Positions 51,016-59,674 of a stretch of DNA of 64,000 nucleotides are shown here, in pieces; positions within the stretch are counted from its first letter, which is position 1, and each line of letters starts with the position of its first letter. A program made the position numbers and the translations under genes. Source of the DNA: Nocardia vinacea (GTDB taxonomy: Bacteria; Actinomycetota; Actinomycetes; Mycobacteriales; Mycobacteriaceae); the NCBI RefSeq assembly GCF_035920345.1, contig NZ_CP109149.1, forward strand, positions 620,001 to 684,000, written 5' to 3'. The notes beneath the pieces are model-generated. The model was not told the DNA's origin, ran no database searches, and saw nothing but the letters and a program-made list of their open reading frames with translations.

Positions 51016-52509
51016 TCAGCGGAGGGCGAGGGCGAGGAAGAAGTCGACACGGTCTTCGAGGCGGGACAGGTCGCGGCCCGTCAGTTCCTCGATGCGTTGG
51101 ATACGGTAGCGCAAGGTATTCACGTGAACGTGAAGTAGCTCAGCGCATTTGGTCCACGAGCCGGACACCTGGAGGAAGGTTTCCAAGGTGTGCACCAAGT
51201 CGGCGCGGTTTTCCTGGTCGTAGCTGCTCAACGGGTCGAGCAGACGCAGGCGGAACATGCGGCGGACTTCGTCGGGGACGCTGGCCAGCAGGAGCATATG
51301 GGTGGCGAGTTCGTCGTGGCCGACGACGGTGGTGGGGGTGGGGCGGTCGGCGGCCAGGCGGCGGGCGTAGCGGGCTTCTTCGACAGCGCCGCGTAGGCCT
51401 TCGCCGTCGACGATGCCGCTGACACCGATCGAGAGGTGAGCCCCCTGTAGTCCGGGCTCCAAAGCGGCTACGGCGCGGTGGATTTCGCTGATGACGGAGC
51501 CGTCCGCAGGGATGAGGGCGATGACTTCACCGTCGACCACACCTGCGGCCGGCCTTTTGCCGTAGAGGATTTCGCGCAGTAGGACGCGTAATTCGCCGGG
51601 GCGCAAGGCATCTGCTCCAGCTGCCACCGCGATATAGGTTTCGGCGGGACCGAGGCCGGTCAGTTCCAGGCGGGAAATGATTTCGGCGGGTTTGGCATCG
51701 GAGACGATCAGTTCGATGAGTTCCTGGGCGAGGCGGCCCTCGGCGCTCTGGCGGTCGTCGAGTCGGGCGCGTTCGAGCGAGACGACGGCGGCTAGTTCGC
51801 CGGTCAGGGCACGACGTTCTTCCGGCCAGTCTTTGAAGTCGCCTTCGAAGACCAGGAACCAGTCGGCGGCGCGGGACGTGCTGTGCTCGTCGACGGCGAA
51901 CAGCGAGTAGCGCGCCTTGTCTCGGACCAGCACGTGGGGGAGACGGCGAGCGTTCAGGAAGGCGGCCGTGACCTCGACCGGCGGCGGCGCGGCGGGTCCG
52001 GCCACCACACGTCCGGTGGACGCGACGACCCAGCAGCGCATCCCGAGATCGCGTTCGATCAGCTCGAGCACCGAGCCCAGCCCGGTACCCGAGACGAGCT
52101 GACGGTGGCGGTCGAGGATGGCGGTCAGGTCAGCCGCGCGCCCGGTCGACAGATTGCGGGTCAATATCTCGGTGACCTGGGCGAATGCGACATCCTCACG
52201 GACACGGAACAGCGGTATCCGATGCCGTTGACAGGCCTCGACGACGTCGGGCGGAGCGCCGCCATAGCGGGCGTCACCGGCGGCGAGTCCGGCGACTCCG
52301 GCCCGGGCCAGCGCGCGCACGAAGGTCTCGCTGTCCTCCGGCTCGAGCCGCCATTGCAGCCCGGTCAGGACCAGCTCACCGCCGGAAAGATAGCGACTCG
52401 GATCGAGCATGTCGGTGGTCACTACCCAGCGCACGAAGCGGTCGAGCTCTTCTTCGCCGGTGACGAGCTCGAGACCGAGGTTCATGGTCAGAAGTGATCT
52501 AAGTCGCAC
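51016..52509 (-). CDS. pucR: PucR-family purine catabolism regulator
   Basis: 497 residues. The N-terminal PucR domain reads LRSLLTMNLGLELVTGEEEL then FVRWVVTTDMLDPSRYLSGG; a central GGDEF-like CdaR region follows, and the C-terminal HTH is TKCAELLHVHVNTLRYRIQR then IEELTGRDLSRLEDRVDFFL. GTG 52509 is used because the family conserves LRxLL at the start; ATG 52485 would cut it. It is divergent from the uraD operon across a region with a TTCACAC-N10-GTGTGAA repeat, and is the likely regulator of that operon. Confidence 0.92.
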   Translation of the reverse strand: MRLRSLLTMNLGLELVTGEEELDRFVRWVVTTDMLDPSRYLSGGELVLTGLQWRLEPEDSETFVRALARAGVAGLAAGDARYGGAPPDVVEACQRHRIPLFRVREDVAFAQVTEILTRNLSTGRAADLTAILDRHRQLVSGTGLGSVLELIERDLGMRCWVVASTGRVVAGPAAPPPVEVTAAFLNARRLPHVLVRDKARYSLFAVDEHSTSRAADWFLVFEGDFKDWPEERRALTGELAAVVSLERARLDDRQSAEGRLAQELIELIVSDAKPAEIISRLELTGLGPAETYIAVAAGADALRPGELRVLLREILYGKRPAAGVVDGEVIALIPADGSVISEIHRAVAALEPGLQGAHLSIGVSGIVDGEGLRGAVEEARYARRLAADRPTPTTVVGHDELATHMLLLASVPDEVRRMFRLRLLDPLSSYDQENRADLVHTLETFLQVSGSWTKCAELLHVHVNTLRYRIQRIEELTGRDLSRLEDRVDFFLALALR

Positions 52510-52561
52510 AGTTGCCGAGGCTAACAGCCCAGCTCACGCCCTCCCGGCGACGCTTTGGATA

Positions 52562-52585
52562 TTCACACAAACGAGCCCGTGTGAA
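52562..52585. promoter_or_regulatory. Inverted repeat between pucR and uraD
   Basis: TTCACAC (52562-52568) and GTGTGAA (52579-52585) are exact 7-bp arms separated by 10 bp, midway in the divergent pucR/uraD region. It is the best candidate operator for PucR. Confidence 0.55.
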
Positions 52586-52679
52586 CTGGCGCACACTTCG
52601 GATTTCTGGGTCCTAGCAGCGCAGATGAACGGCGGGTGTACTTACTCCCAGCACCAGAACAAGCTCGATGGGAGATCGG

Positions 52680-53192
52680 ATGTCCGGTGAGATCGGATGG
52701 CTCAACTCGCTGCCTCCGGACCAGGCCGAGGCGGAACTGCTGACCTGCTGCGCCTCGCACGTCTGGGCGCAGAAGGTGGCGGCGCACCGGCCCTACGTGG
52801 ACAGCACGAGCCTGATGGCCGCCGCGGTCGCCGGGGTACGGGAACTGAGTTGGCCCGATATCGCGGAGGCGCTGTCCGCGCATCCGCGCATCGGCGATCG
52901 CGCGAAGGCGGGTACGCACGAGCGCGAGGCCAAGTGGTCCGCCGGTGAGCAGTCCGGCACGGCGAGCGCCGACCAGCAGACACTCGATGACATCGCCGCC
53001 GGCAACCTGGCCTACGAGCAGCGGTTCGGACACGTCTTCCTGATCCGCGCCGCCGGCCGCTCCGCCGATCAGATCCGCGCCGAACTGCGCCGGCGCTTGG
53101 CGAATACCGCCGAGGGCGAGCGCATCGCGACCCAACGCGAACTCGCCGATATCACCCGGCTGCGGATCCGAAAGCTGTTGGAGGACAGGTGA
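52680..53192 (+). CDS. uraD: OHCU decarboxylase
   Basis: 170 residues. It decarboxylates 2-oxo-4-hydroxy-4-carboxy-5-ureidoimidazoline to S-allantoin, the last step from urate. The family core is present: WAQKVAAHRPYVDSTSLMAA, SAHPRIGDRA with the catalytic histidine, REAKWSAGEQSG with the glutamate and glutamine, and YEQRFGHVFLIRAAGRSA. ATG 52680 is preferred over 52668 because GGGAG lies 6 bp upstream. First gene of the urate operon; it overlaps uraH by 4 bp. Confidence 0.93.
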   Translation: MSGEIGWLNSLPPDQAEAELLTCCASHVWAQKVAAHRPYVDSTSLMAAAVAGVRELSWPDIAEALSAHPRIGDRAKAGTHEREAKWSAGEQSGTASADQQTLDDIAAGNLAYEQRFGHVFLIRAAGRSADQIRAELRRRLANTAEGERIATQRELADITRLRIRKLLEDR

Positions 53193-53488
53193 GTCTGTCC
53201 ACCCACGTGCTCGACGCGGCATCCGGTCGCCCGGCGGCGGGGCTGCCGGTGCGGCTGGAAAATGTCGATGGCACCGTGCTCGCCGAGTGCCGCACCGACG
53301 ACGACGGGCGCGTCAAGGATCTGCCCGCGCCCGAAATCGGTATCCACCGGCTGATTTTCGAAACCGGTGACCTCAGTCCGTTCTACCCGTCGGTGACCAT
53401 CGACTTCCGCGTCACCGACCCAGCCGAGCACTACCACGTGCCGCTGCTGCTCAGTCCCTATTCCTACTCGACCTATCGAGGTAGCTGA
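53189..53488 (+). CDS. uraH: 5-hydroxyisourate hydrolase
   Basis: 99 residues, transthyretin-like. It hydrolyses 5-hydroxyisourate to OHCU. Signature elements: STHVLDAASGRPAAGLPVRL at the N-terminus with the catalytic histidine, EHYHVPLLLSPYSYSTYRGS at the C-terminus with the histidine and terminal YRGS. GTG 53189 overlaps the uraD stop in GTGA; the uricase ATG follows 3 bp after its stop. Confidence 0.95.
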   Translation: MSLSTHVLDAASGRPAAGLPVRLENVDGTVLAECRTDDDGRVKDLPAPEIGIHRLIFETGDLSPFYPSVTIDFRVTDPAEHYHVPLLLSPYSYSTYRGS

Positions 53489-53491
53489 ACC

Positions 53492-54367
53492 ATGTCGATC
53501 AAGCTCGGGCCGAATAGATACGGCAAGGCGGAAAACCGGGTCGTCCGGGTGACGAAAACCGGTGGCGTCCATGAGATCCGGGATCTGAACGTCGGTGTGG
53601 CGTTATCCGGTGATATGGACGAGGTCCACCTGACCGGTGACAATGCGACGGTCCTGCCGACCGACACCCAGAAGAACACCGTATTCGCCTTCGCCAAAGA
53701 ACACGGCATCACCTCGCCGGAAGCGTTCGGTCTTTTGCTGGCACGGCATTTCGTCGATTCCCAGCCGCCCATCCACCACGCACGGGTCTCCCTGGAGGAG
53801 TACGCCTGGGAGCGCGTCGTGGTCGGCCCCGGCGACAAGCAGTATTCGTTCGTGCGCTCCGGCCAGGAGACCCGTACCTCGCGGGTGCACTACGACGGCG
53901 AAAACGCCTGGGTGGTCTCGGGTTTGACGGGTCTGGTGGTGCTCAACTCCACCGGCTCGGAATTCCACGGCTATATCAAGGACAAGTACACGACGCTGCA
54001 GGAGGCCTACGACCGCGTACTGGCCACCGAGGTCAATGCGGAGTGGCGTTTCGCGAGCGAGCCGGGTGACTGGGACAAGGCCTACCGCGAGGTCCGCGGT
54101 GCGCTGCTCGAGGCATTCGCCGATACCTACAGCTACTCGCTGCAGCAGACCCTCTACGCCATGGGCGACCGGGTGATCGGCGCGGTCCCGGAGGTCTGCG
54201 AGGTCCGGCTGTCGCTGCCCAATAAGCACCACTTCGTCGTGGATCTGTCCGGCTTCGGACTGCAGAACGACAACGAGGTGTTCTTCGCCGCTGACCGCCC
54301 ATACGGCCTGATCGAGGGCACCGTACTCACCGAGGACGCCCCCGCGCCCGGACCGGCTTGGGAGTGA
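53492..54367 (+). CDS. pucL: Urate oxidase (uricase)
   Basis: 291 residues, cofactor-free T-fold enzyme that oxidises urate with O2 to 5-hydroxyisourate. Key regions: NRYGKAENRVVRVTK (active-site lysine), VLPTDTQKNTVFAFAKEH (active-site threonine), VSGLTGLVVLNSTGSEFHGY and LSLPNKHHFVVDLSGFGLQN with DNEVFF, the uricase signature. ATG 53492. The stop overlaps the next start. It has the normal length of bacterial uricases and no fused OHCU decarboxylase domain. Confidence 0.95.
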   Translation: MSIKLGPNRYGKAENRVVRVTKTGGVHEIRDLNVGVALSGDMDEVHLTGDNATVLPTDTQKNTVFAFAKEHGITSPEAFGLLLARHFVDSQPPIHHARVSLEEYAWERVVVGPGDKQYSFVRSGQETRTSRVHYDGENAWVVSGLTGLVVLNSTGSEFHGYIKDKYTTLQEAYDRVLATEVNAEWRFASEPGDWDKAYREVRGALLEAFADTYSYSLQQTLYAMGDRVIGAVPEVCEVRLSLPNKHHFVVDLSGFGLQNDNEVFFAADRPYGLIEGTVLTEDAPAPGPAWE

Positions 54368-55245
54368 TGATGGATTTCCTACGACCCGATACCTGGGCCG
54401 AGGCACTCGAGCTCAAGGCTGCCGATCCGGAGGCCAAACCCATCCAGGGCGGCACCGATGTCATGGTCGAGATGAACTTCGACCACGGCCGTCCGGCGGC
54501 ACTGCTCGATCTCAACCGCTGTCGCGACCTGTTCGATTACTCGACCGAGCTCGACGGCCGGATCCGGATCGGTGCGGGCGTCCCGTATGTGCGCATCATC
54601 AACCGGCTCAACCACCAGCTGCCCGGTTTGGCGCAGGCCTCGCGCACGGTCGGTTCGCCGCAGATCCGCAATCGCGGCACGGTCGGCGGCAATCTCGGCG
54701 GTGCGTCCCCCGCCGGTGACGCCCACCCCGCGCTGCTGGCGGGCAATGCGGTGATCGAGGTGGAGTCGGCCGCGCGTGGCACCCGCCTGATCCCGATCGA
54801 TGACTTCTACGTGTGGGTGAAGAAGAACGCCCTGGAGCCCGACGAGTTGATCCGCGCCATCCGGATCGAGCCCGCGACCGGGCCACAGTACTTCGCCAAG
54901 GTCGGCACCCGCAATGCCATGGTGATCGCGGTCTGCGCGTTCGCTATCGCATTGCACCCCGACACCCGCACCATCGGCACCGGCATCGGATCCGCCGGAC
55001 CGACGCCGCTGCGCGCGACGCCGGCCGAGCAGTTCCTCGCCGATGCGCTGGACTGGGATGACCCGGCCCCGTTGCCGTTCGATGTCGTCCGCGAATTCGG
55101 TGAGCTGGTCTCGGCCGCCGCCAAACCGATCGATGACGTCCGCGGCACCGCGGAATACCGCAGACACGCCCTGACGGTGCTGGCCCGCCGCACCCTGTCC
55201 TGGGCCTGGACGGACTACCTAGCAGAAAGAAGGAGGGCAGCCTGA
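54367..55245 (+). CDS. pucC: Xanthine dehydrogenase FAD-binding subunit
   Basis: 292 residues. It carries FAD and passes electrons from the Fe-S clusters to NAD. FAD motifs: KPIQGGTDVMVEMNFDHG near residue 28, and RNRGTVGGNLGGASPAGDAH around 105. The C-terminal CO dehydrogenase-type domain reads VGTRNAMVIAVCAFAIAL. ATG 54367 overlaps the uricase stop; ATG 54370 is next. It also overlaps the Fe-S subunit start by 1 bp. The separate-subunit layout is that of Bacillus PucC. Confidence 0.93.
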   Translation: MMDFLRPDTWAEALELKAADPEAKPIQGGTDVMVEMNFDHGRPAALLDLNRCRDLFDYSTELDGRIRIGAGVPYVRIINRLNHQLPGLAQASRTVGSPQIRNRGTVGGNLGGASPAGDAHPALLAGNAVIEVESAARGTRLIPIDDFYVWVKKNALEPDELIRAIRIEPATGPQYFAKVGTRNAMVIAVCAFAIALHPDTRTIGTGIGSAGPTPLRATPAEQFLADALDWDDPAPLPFDVVREFGELVSAAAKPIDDVRGTAEYRRHALTVLARRTLSWAWTDYLAERRRAA

Positions 55246-55715
55246 TGCGTGTGACCTTCGACGTGAACGGCTCGCAAGAGACCGTCGACGATGTGTGGGA
55301 GGGCGAGAGCCTCCTCTATATGCTGCGCGAGCGCATGGGCCTGCCCGGCTCCAAGAACGCCTGTGAGCAAGGCGAATGTGGTTCGTGCACAGTCTATTTG
55401 GATGGCACGCCGGTGTGTTCCTGTCTCGTGGCCGCGGGGCAGGTGCAGGATCGCTCGGTGCGCACCGTCGAGGGCCTGGCCAACGGCGCGAAACTCGATC
55501 CGATGCAGGAGGCCTTCGTCGAGGCCGGTGCGGTTCAATGCGGTTTCTGCACACCGGGTCTCATAGTGCAGGCGCACGACCTCATAGAACGCAATCCCGA
55601 TCCCTCCGATGTGGAGATCCGCGAGGCGCTCGCCGGAAATCTCTGCCGCTGCACGGGATACGAGAAGATCCTCGACGCGGTGCGACTGGTCGCAGCACGT
55701 AAGGCGGGCCAATGA
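55245..55715 (+). CDS. pucE: Xanthine dehydrogenase [2Fe-2S] subunit
   Basis: 156 residues. The plant-type ferredoxin cluster is held by Cys40, 45, 48 and 60 ([20 protein letters not shown]); the second cluster by Cys99, 102, 134 and 136 ([22 protein letters not shown]). This is the standard small subunit of molybdenum hydroxylases. ATG 55245. The stop overlaps the next gene's start in ATGA. Confidence 0.95.
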   Translation: MRVTFDVNGSQETVDDVWEGESLLYMLRERMGLPGSKNACEQGECGSCTVYLDGTPVCSCLVAAGQVQDRSVRTVEGLANGAKLDPMQEAFVEAGAVQCGFCTPGLIVQAHDLIERNPDPSDVEIREALAGNLCRCTGYEKILDAVRLVAARKAGQ

Positions 55716-57208
55716 GTACAGCATCAGGTAGCGATTCGGTCAGGGGGAGCGGTTGGGTGACGGGTGGGCGTACAGCATCGCGGAGTGATTCGGTGAGGGG
55801 CGGGGGTCCGGTGACGGGAGGGCGTACTGCCTCGCGAATTGATTCCGTGGGCGGTGGCGGCAGGGCGACAACGGTAATCGAGAACGCGTACATCGCGCCG
55901 GTCGTCGGCGACGAGATCGCGTCCGGCTACGTCGTCATCTCCGACGGCCGTATCGAAGCCCTCGGCGCGGGACCGGCACCGATCGTCGCGGGTGCCGAAA
56001 AGATCGACGGCACAGGCTGTTTGGTGACACCTGGCCTGGTCAACACCCACCACCATCTCTACCAGTGGGCTAGCCAGGGCCTGTTCCAGGATTCCACCCT
56101 GTTCGAATGGCTGACCGGTCTCTACCGCACCTGGGCGCGCATGGACGCCGATGTCGTCTACGGCGCGGCCGCCGCCGGGCTGGGCTGGCTGGCGTTGACC
56201 GGCTGCACCACCAGCAGCGACCACCACTACATCTTCCCGAAGGGACGTGGCGATCTGTTCGAGGCCGAGGTGCGCGCGGCGAGCGAGATCGGCCTGCGCT
56301 TCCACCCGTGCCGCGGTTCCATGGACCGTGGGCAGAAGGACGGCGGTCTGCCGCCGGACGAGGTGGTCGAGAGTCGCGACGAAATTCTCACTCACACTGC
56401 TGAAGTCATCGATAAGTACCACGATCCGTCGTTCGATTCGATGCTCCGGGTCGCGGTCGCGCCCTGCTCGCCGTTCTCGGTGAGCGAGGGGCTGATGATC
56501 GATTCCGCGACAATGGCGCGCGCTAAAGGTGTTCGGCTGCATACCCATCTCGCCGAAACGCTCGACGAGGAAGAGCACTGCATCGAGCAGATGGGCTGCA
56601 CCCCGGTCGAATACATGGAAAAGCTGGGCTGGCTCGGGGAGGACGTCTGGTTCGCGCACGCGGTGCACCTGCACGATGCCGATATCCGGCGTTTCGCCGA
56701 AACCGGCAGCGGCTCGGCACATTGTCCCAGCTCCAACGCCCGACTCGGTGCGGGTATCGCCCGCGTCAGCGATCTGGTGGCCGCCGGTGCGCCGGTCGGT
56801 CTCGGCGTGGACGGCGCGGCGTCGAGCGAGCTGACCTCCATGGCGGGCGAAATGCGTCAGGCCATGCTGTTCCAGCGCGCGGTCAACGGCCCGACCGCCT
56901 TCACCGCGCGCCAAGCGCTCGAGATCGGCACCTTGGGCGGCGCCCGTAATCTGGGTCGCCACCACGAGATCGGCAGTATCGAACCCGGCAAGCTCGCCGA
57001 CCTCGCCATCTGGCGGGTCGACGGTTTCCGCTCGGCGATCGAGGATCCGGTCTGCTCCTTGGTTTTCGGACCGACGCCGCCACTGTCCCGGCTGCTCGTC
57101 GGCGGGCGCACCGTCGTGGAAAACGACGAATTGCGCACCGTCGCACAGGATGTCGTCGGTCGCGCAGGTGTCGCGGCCCGCAAACGGTTGATGCGACAGG
57201 AGGCATGA
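55712..57208 (+). CDS. 8-oxoguanine deaminase with repeat-derived N-terminus
   Basis: 498 residues of the amidohydrolase superfamily. It should deaminate 8-oxoguanine to urate, feeding the uricase beside it. Metal motifs: [19 protein letters not shown] (H-x-H), [27 protein letters not shown] and [11 protein letters not shown] (metal Asp). The native protein appears to begin at [11 protein letters not shown] near residue 54. Before it lie three tandem copies of an 18-residue unit (TASxSDSVRGxGxVTGGR) encoded by a 54-bp repeat. ATG 55712. A guanine- or triazine-type substrate is the alternative. Confidence 0.85.
   Translation: MSTASGSDSVRGSGWVTGGRTASRSDSVRGGGPVTGGRTASRIDSVGGGGRATTVIENAYIAPVVGDEIASGYVVISDGRIEALGAGPAPIVAGAEKIDGTGCLVTPGLVNTHHHLYQWASQGLFQDSTLFEWLTGLYRTWARMDADVVYGAAAAGLGWLALTGCTTSSDHHYIFPKGRGDLFEAEVRAASEIGLRFHPCRGSMDRGQKDGGLPPDEVVESRDEILTHTAEVIDKYHDPSFDSMLRVAVAPCSPFSVSEGLMIDSATMARAKGVRLHTHLAETLDEEEHCIEQMGCTPVEYMEKLGWLGEDVWFAHAVHLHDADIRRFAETGSGSAHCPSSNARLGAGIARVSDLVAAGAPVGLGVDGAASSELTSMAGEMRQAMLFQRAVNGPTAFTARQALEIGTLGGARNLGRHHEIGSIEPGKLADLAIWRVDGFRSAIEDPVCSLVFGPTPPLSRLLVGGRTVVENDELRTVAQDVVGRAGVAARKRLMRQEA
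55718..55873 (+). repeat. 54-bp in-frame repeat, three tandem copies
   Basis: Unit 1 is 55718-55771, unit 2 is 55772-55825 and unit 3 is 55826-55873 (decayed at its end). Each complete unit has 18 codons; the products read [36 protein letters not shown] and [12 protein letters not shown]. The array begins two codons after the start of the 8-oxoguanine deaminase gene. A fourth copy starts at 63561 in a different gene. Confidence 0.9.
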
Positions 57209-59541
57209 TGACTGTCCCACGGACCACCCGCTTCCCCGAAGAGGTTGCCGCACCGGGTAAGGGCGGCATCGGGGAGAGCCCGCTGCGCCCAGACGGCACG
57301 TTGAAGGTCAAGGGCGAGTTCGCCTACGCCTCCGATCTCTGGATGGATGGCATGCTCTGGGGTGCGACCCTGCGCAGCCCGCATCCGCGCGCGATCATCC
57401 GCGGTATCGATATCGCGCCCGCACTGGCCATGACCGGTGTGCACGCCGTACTCACCCATGAGGATGTGCCCGGCCGCAAGATGTACGGCCTCGACCACAC
57501 CTGGGACCAGCCGGTCCTGGCCATCGGCGAGGTGCGACACCACGGTGAGCCCATCGCCCTGGTCGCCGCCGACCACCCCGAGATCGCCCGGCGCGCCCTC
57601 GACGCCATCGAAATCGATTGGGAGGTACTGGAACCCATTACCGACCCGATGGCGGTGCTCTCGGCCCCGAAGCGGCTCGCGGTGCAGGAGCGCGGCGGTA
57701 TCGCCCGGCATCAGCCGGTGCGCGTCGGCGATATCACCGTGGGCCGCGCGCTGGCCACCGTGGTGATCACCGAGGAATTCGAGGTCGGCATTCAGGACCA
57801 GGCATTCCTCGGCCCCGAATCCGGCCTGGTGATTCCGGCTGAAGACGGCGGGCTCGACTTCTACGTCGCCACCCAGTGGATGCACAATGATCTGTCCCAG
57901 ATCGGGCCTTGCCTGGGCCTCGCCGACGGCCAGATCCGCATGACCATGGCCGGTGTCGGCGGAGCCTTCGGTGGCCGCGAGGACCTGTCCATGCAGATCC
58001 ACGCGGGCATGCTGGCCATGCACACCGGCAAGCCCGTCAAGATGATGTACAACCGCGAGGAGTCGTTCTTCGGGCACGTGCACCGGCACCCGGCGAAGAT
58101 GCTCTACGAATACGGTGCCAATAATGACGGAAAGCTCACCTACGCAAAGGTTCTCATCGTCCTCGACGGTGGCGCGTACACCTCGGCGACGCTGAATGTC
58201 ACCGGTAACGCGTCCTCGCTCGCGGTGGGGCCGTATGAGATTCCGCATATCGAGATCGACGCGTACGGCATCTACACCAATAACCCGCCGTGCGGTGCGA
58301 TGCGCGGATTCGGCGCGGTGCAGGCCTGTTTCGCACACGAGTCGATGATGGACAAGGTCGCCGAGGCGCTGGATCTCGATCCGGTGCACGTGCGCCAGAT
58401 CAATGCGGTGTCGCAGGGTTCCAAGCTGGCGACCGGTCAAGTGCTGCACGCGCCGACGCCGATGGCCGAAATGCTCGGGCAGCTGCGGGATATGCCGATG
58501 CCCCCGGAGCTGGACGCCTCGGATATCCGGAACCTGCCCGGCGGCGCATCGCAGACGACGCACGGCGAAGGCGTGGTGCGTGGTGTCGGTTACGGCGTCG
58601 GTATCAAGAACATCTGCTTCTCCGAGGCCTTCGACGACTACTCGACGGCTCGGGTGCGGCTGGAAGTCATTGCCGGAGAACCGGTTGCGCTGGTGCACAC
58701 CGCGGCCGCCGAGGTCGGTCAGGGATTGGTGACGGTCGAGGCGCAGATCGCGCGCACCGAACTCGGTATCGAGCGGGTCACCATTCACCCGGCCGACAAC
58801 CAGGTCGGCGACTCGGGTTCGTCGTCCGCCTCCCGGCAGACCTATATGACCGGTGGCGCGGTGAAGGCGGCTTGTGAAGCCGTGCGCCAGCGCGTACTCG
58901 CCTTGGCCCAGGCCGAGTTCGGCGCCTCGTCGGGACTGCGACTGGTCGGCGGCAAGGTGGTTTCGCGCACGGGGGAGGTGCTCGCGGCGATCGTCGATGT
59001 CCTGGATGAGGGGGTTATCGAAGAGACCCGCGAGTACCACCACCGGCCGACGACGGGCATGGATCCCGTTACGGGACAAGGCAATAGCCACACCCAGCTG
59101 GCTCTCTGCGTACACCGCGCGGTGGTGGACGTGGACACAGACCTCGGCCTGGTCAAGGTCGTCTCCCTGGACGCGGTCCAGGACGTGGGCAAGATCATGA
59201 ACCGCCTGTCCCTGGAGGGCCAGATCCACGGCGGCTCCGTACAGGGGCTCGGCCTGGCGGTCATGGAGGAAATCCAGGTAAAAGACGGTAAGGTGCGCAA
59301 TCCGTCCTTCACCGACTATCTGATCCCGACGATTCTCGATACGCCGTCACAGCGGCTGGAGATTCTCGAAAATGCCGATCCGCACGCCCCATACGGGCTG
59401 CGCGGCGCCGGAGAGCCGCCCACGCTCTCCTCTACCCCCGCGATCGCCGCGGCGATCCGTGACGCCTGCCGATCACGGGGTGGAAACGTGCACATCAACC
59501 GAGTGCCGGTGCGACCGGAAGACATCATCCGGAGCAGTTGA
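57205..59541 (+). CDS. pucD: Xanthine dehydrogenase molybdenum-binding subunit
   Basis: 778 residues. It binds the molybdopterin cofactor and hydroxylates hypoxanthine/xanthine to urate. Domains: an aldehyde oxidase/XDH hammerhead region (KVKGEFAYASDLWMDGMLWG, then HPRAIIRGIDI), a Moco-binding region (GVGGAFGGREDLSMQIHAGM, CGAMRGFGAVQACFAHESMM, SSSASRQTYMTGGAVKAACE) and the catalytic glutamate in YGLRGAGEPPT. ATG 57205 overlaps the previous stop; ATG 57208 is next. It completes a three-subunit PucCDE-type enzyme. Confidence 0.93.
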   Translation: MMTVPRTTRFPEEVAAPGKGGIGESPLRPDGTLKVKGEFAYASDLWMDGMLWGATLRSPHPRAIIRGIDIAPALAMTGVHAVLTHEDVPGRKMYGLDHTWDQPVLAIGEVRHHGEPIALVAADHPEIARRALDAIEIDWEVLEPITDPMAVLSAPKRLAVQERGGIARHQPVRVGDITVGRALATVVITEEFEVGIQDQAFLGPESGLVIPAEDGGLDFYVATQWMHNDLSQIGPCLGLADGQIRMTMAGVGGAFGGREDLSMQIHAGMLAMHTGKPVKMMYNREESFFGHVHRHPAKMLYEYGANNDGKLTYAKVLIVLDGGAYTSATLNVTGNASSLAVGPYEIPHIEIDAYGIYTNNPPCGAMRGFGAVQACFAHESMMDKVAEALDLDPVHVRQINAVSQGSKLATGQVLHAPTPMAEMLGQLRDMPMPPELDASDIRNLPGGASQTTHGEGVVRGVGYGVGIKNICFSEAFDDYSTARVRLEVIAGEPVALVHTAAAEVGQGLVTVEAQIARTELGIERVTIHPADNQVGDSGSSSASRQTYMTGGAVKAACEAVRQRVLALAQAEFGASSGLRLVGGKVVSRTGEVLAAIVDVLDEGVIEETREYHHRPTTGMDPVTGQGNSHTQLALCVHRAVVDVDTDLGLVKVVSLDAVQDVGKIMNRLSLEGQIHGGSVQGLGLAVMEEIQVKDGKVRNPSFTDYLIPTILDTPSQRLEILENADPHAPYGLRGAGEPPTLSSTPAIAAAIRDACRSRGGNVHINRVPVRPEDIIRSS

Positions 59542-59564
59542 TCAACGGGGGCAGCCGGTTCCAG

Positions 59565-59642
59565 CGGACCGGAGAGACTCCACAACAGCAGTACCCGAAC
59601 CGTGCGGTCCGGCCACAGTCCAAAAGGACAGCCGCCGGACCG
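59565..59642 (+). promoter_or_regulatory. Alternative-hairpin leader of purine permease gene
   Basis: Segment A CGGACCG (59565-59571) can pair with segment B CGGTCCGGC (59605-59613). B can instead pair over 9 bp with C GCCGGACCG (59634-59642), enclosing a small GTCC-AAAA-GGAC hairpin (59618-59629). The two pairings exclude each other, and B:C ends 19 bp before GAGGAGGG of the permease gene. This layout suits an attenuator or riboswitch; no known class matches. Confidence 0.45.
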
Positions 59643-59674
59643 TAGGTCGGCTACGCCCCGAGGAGGGCACGCCA

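Noticed and set aside
55718..55873. Repeat array as a CRISPR or as an assembly artefact
   Set aside because: Units are contiguous without spacers, are diverged from each other, and a fourth copy lies in another gene.
56857..59229. 790-codon open frame opposite the molybdenum subunit and deaminase genes
   Set aside because: It is the antisense shadow of strongly GC3-biased genes and encodes no recognisable motif.
59542..59674. Glycine or guanidine-I riboswitch suggested by GGAGAGAC and CAAAAGGACAG
   Set aside because: The matching CTCTCAG partner of the glycine fold and the ACACGG...GGGA core of the guanidine-I class are missing. Only a generic alternative-hairpin leader is supported.
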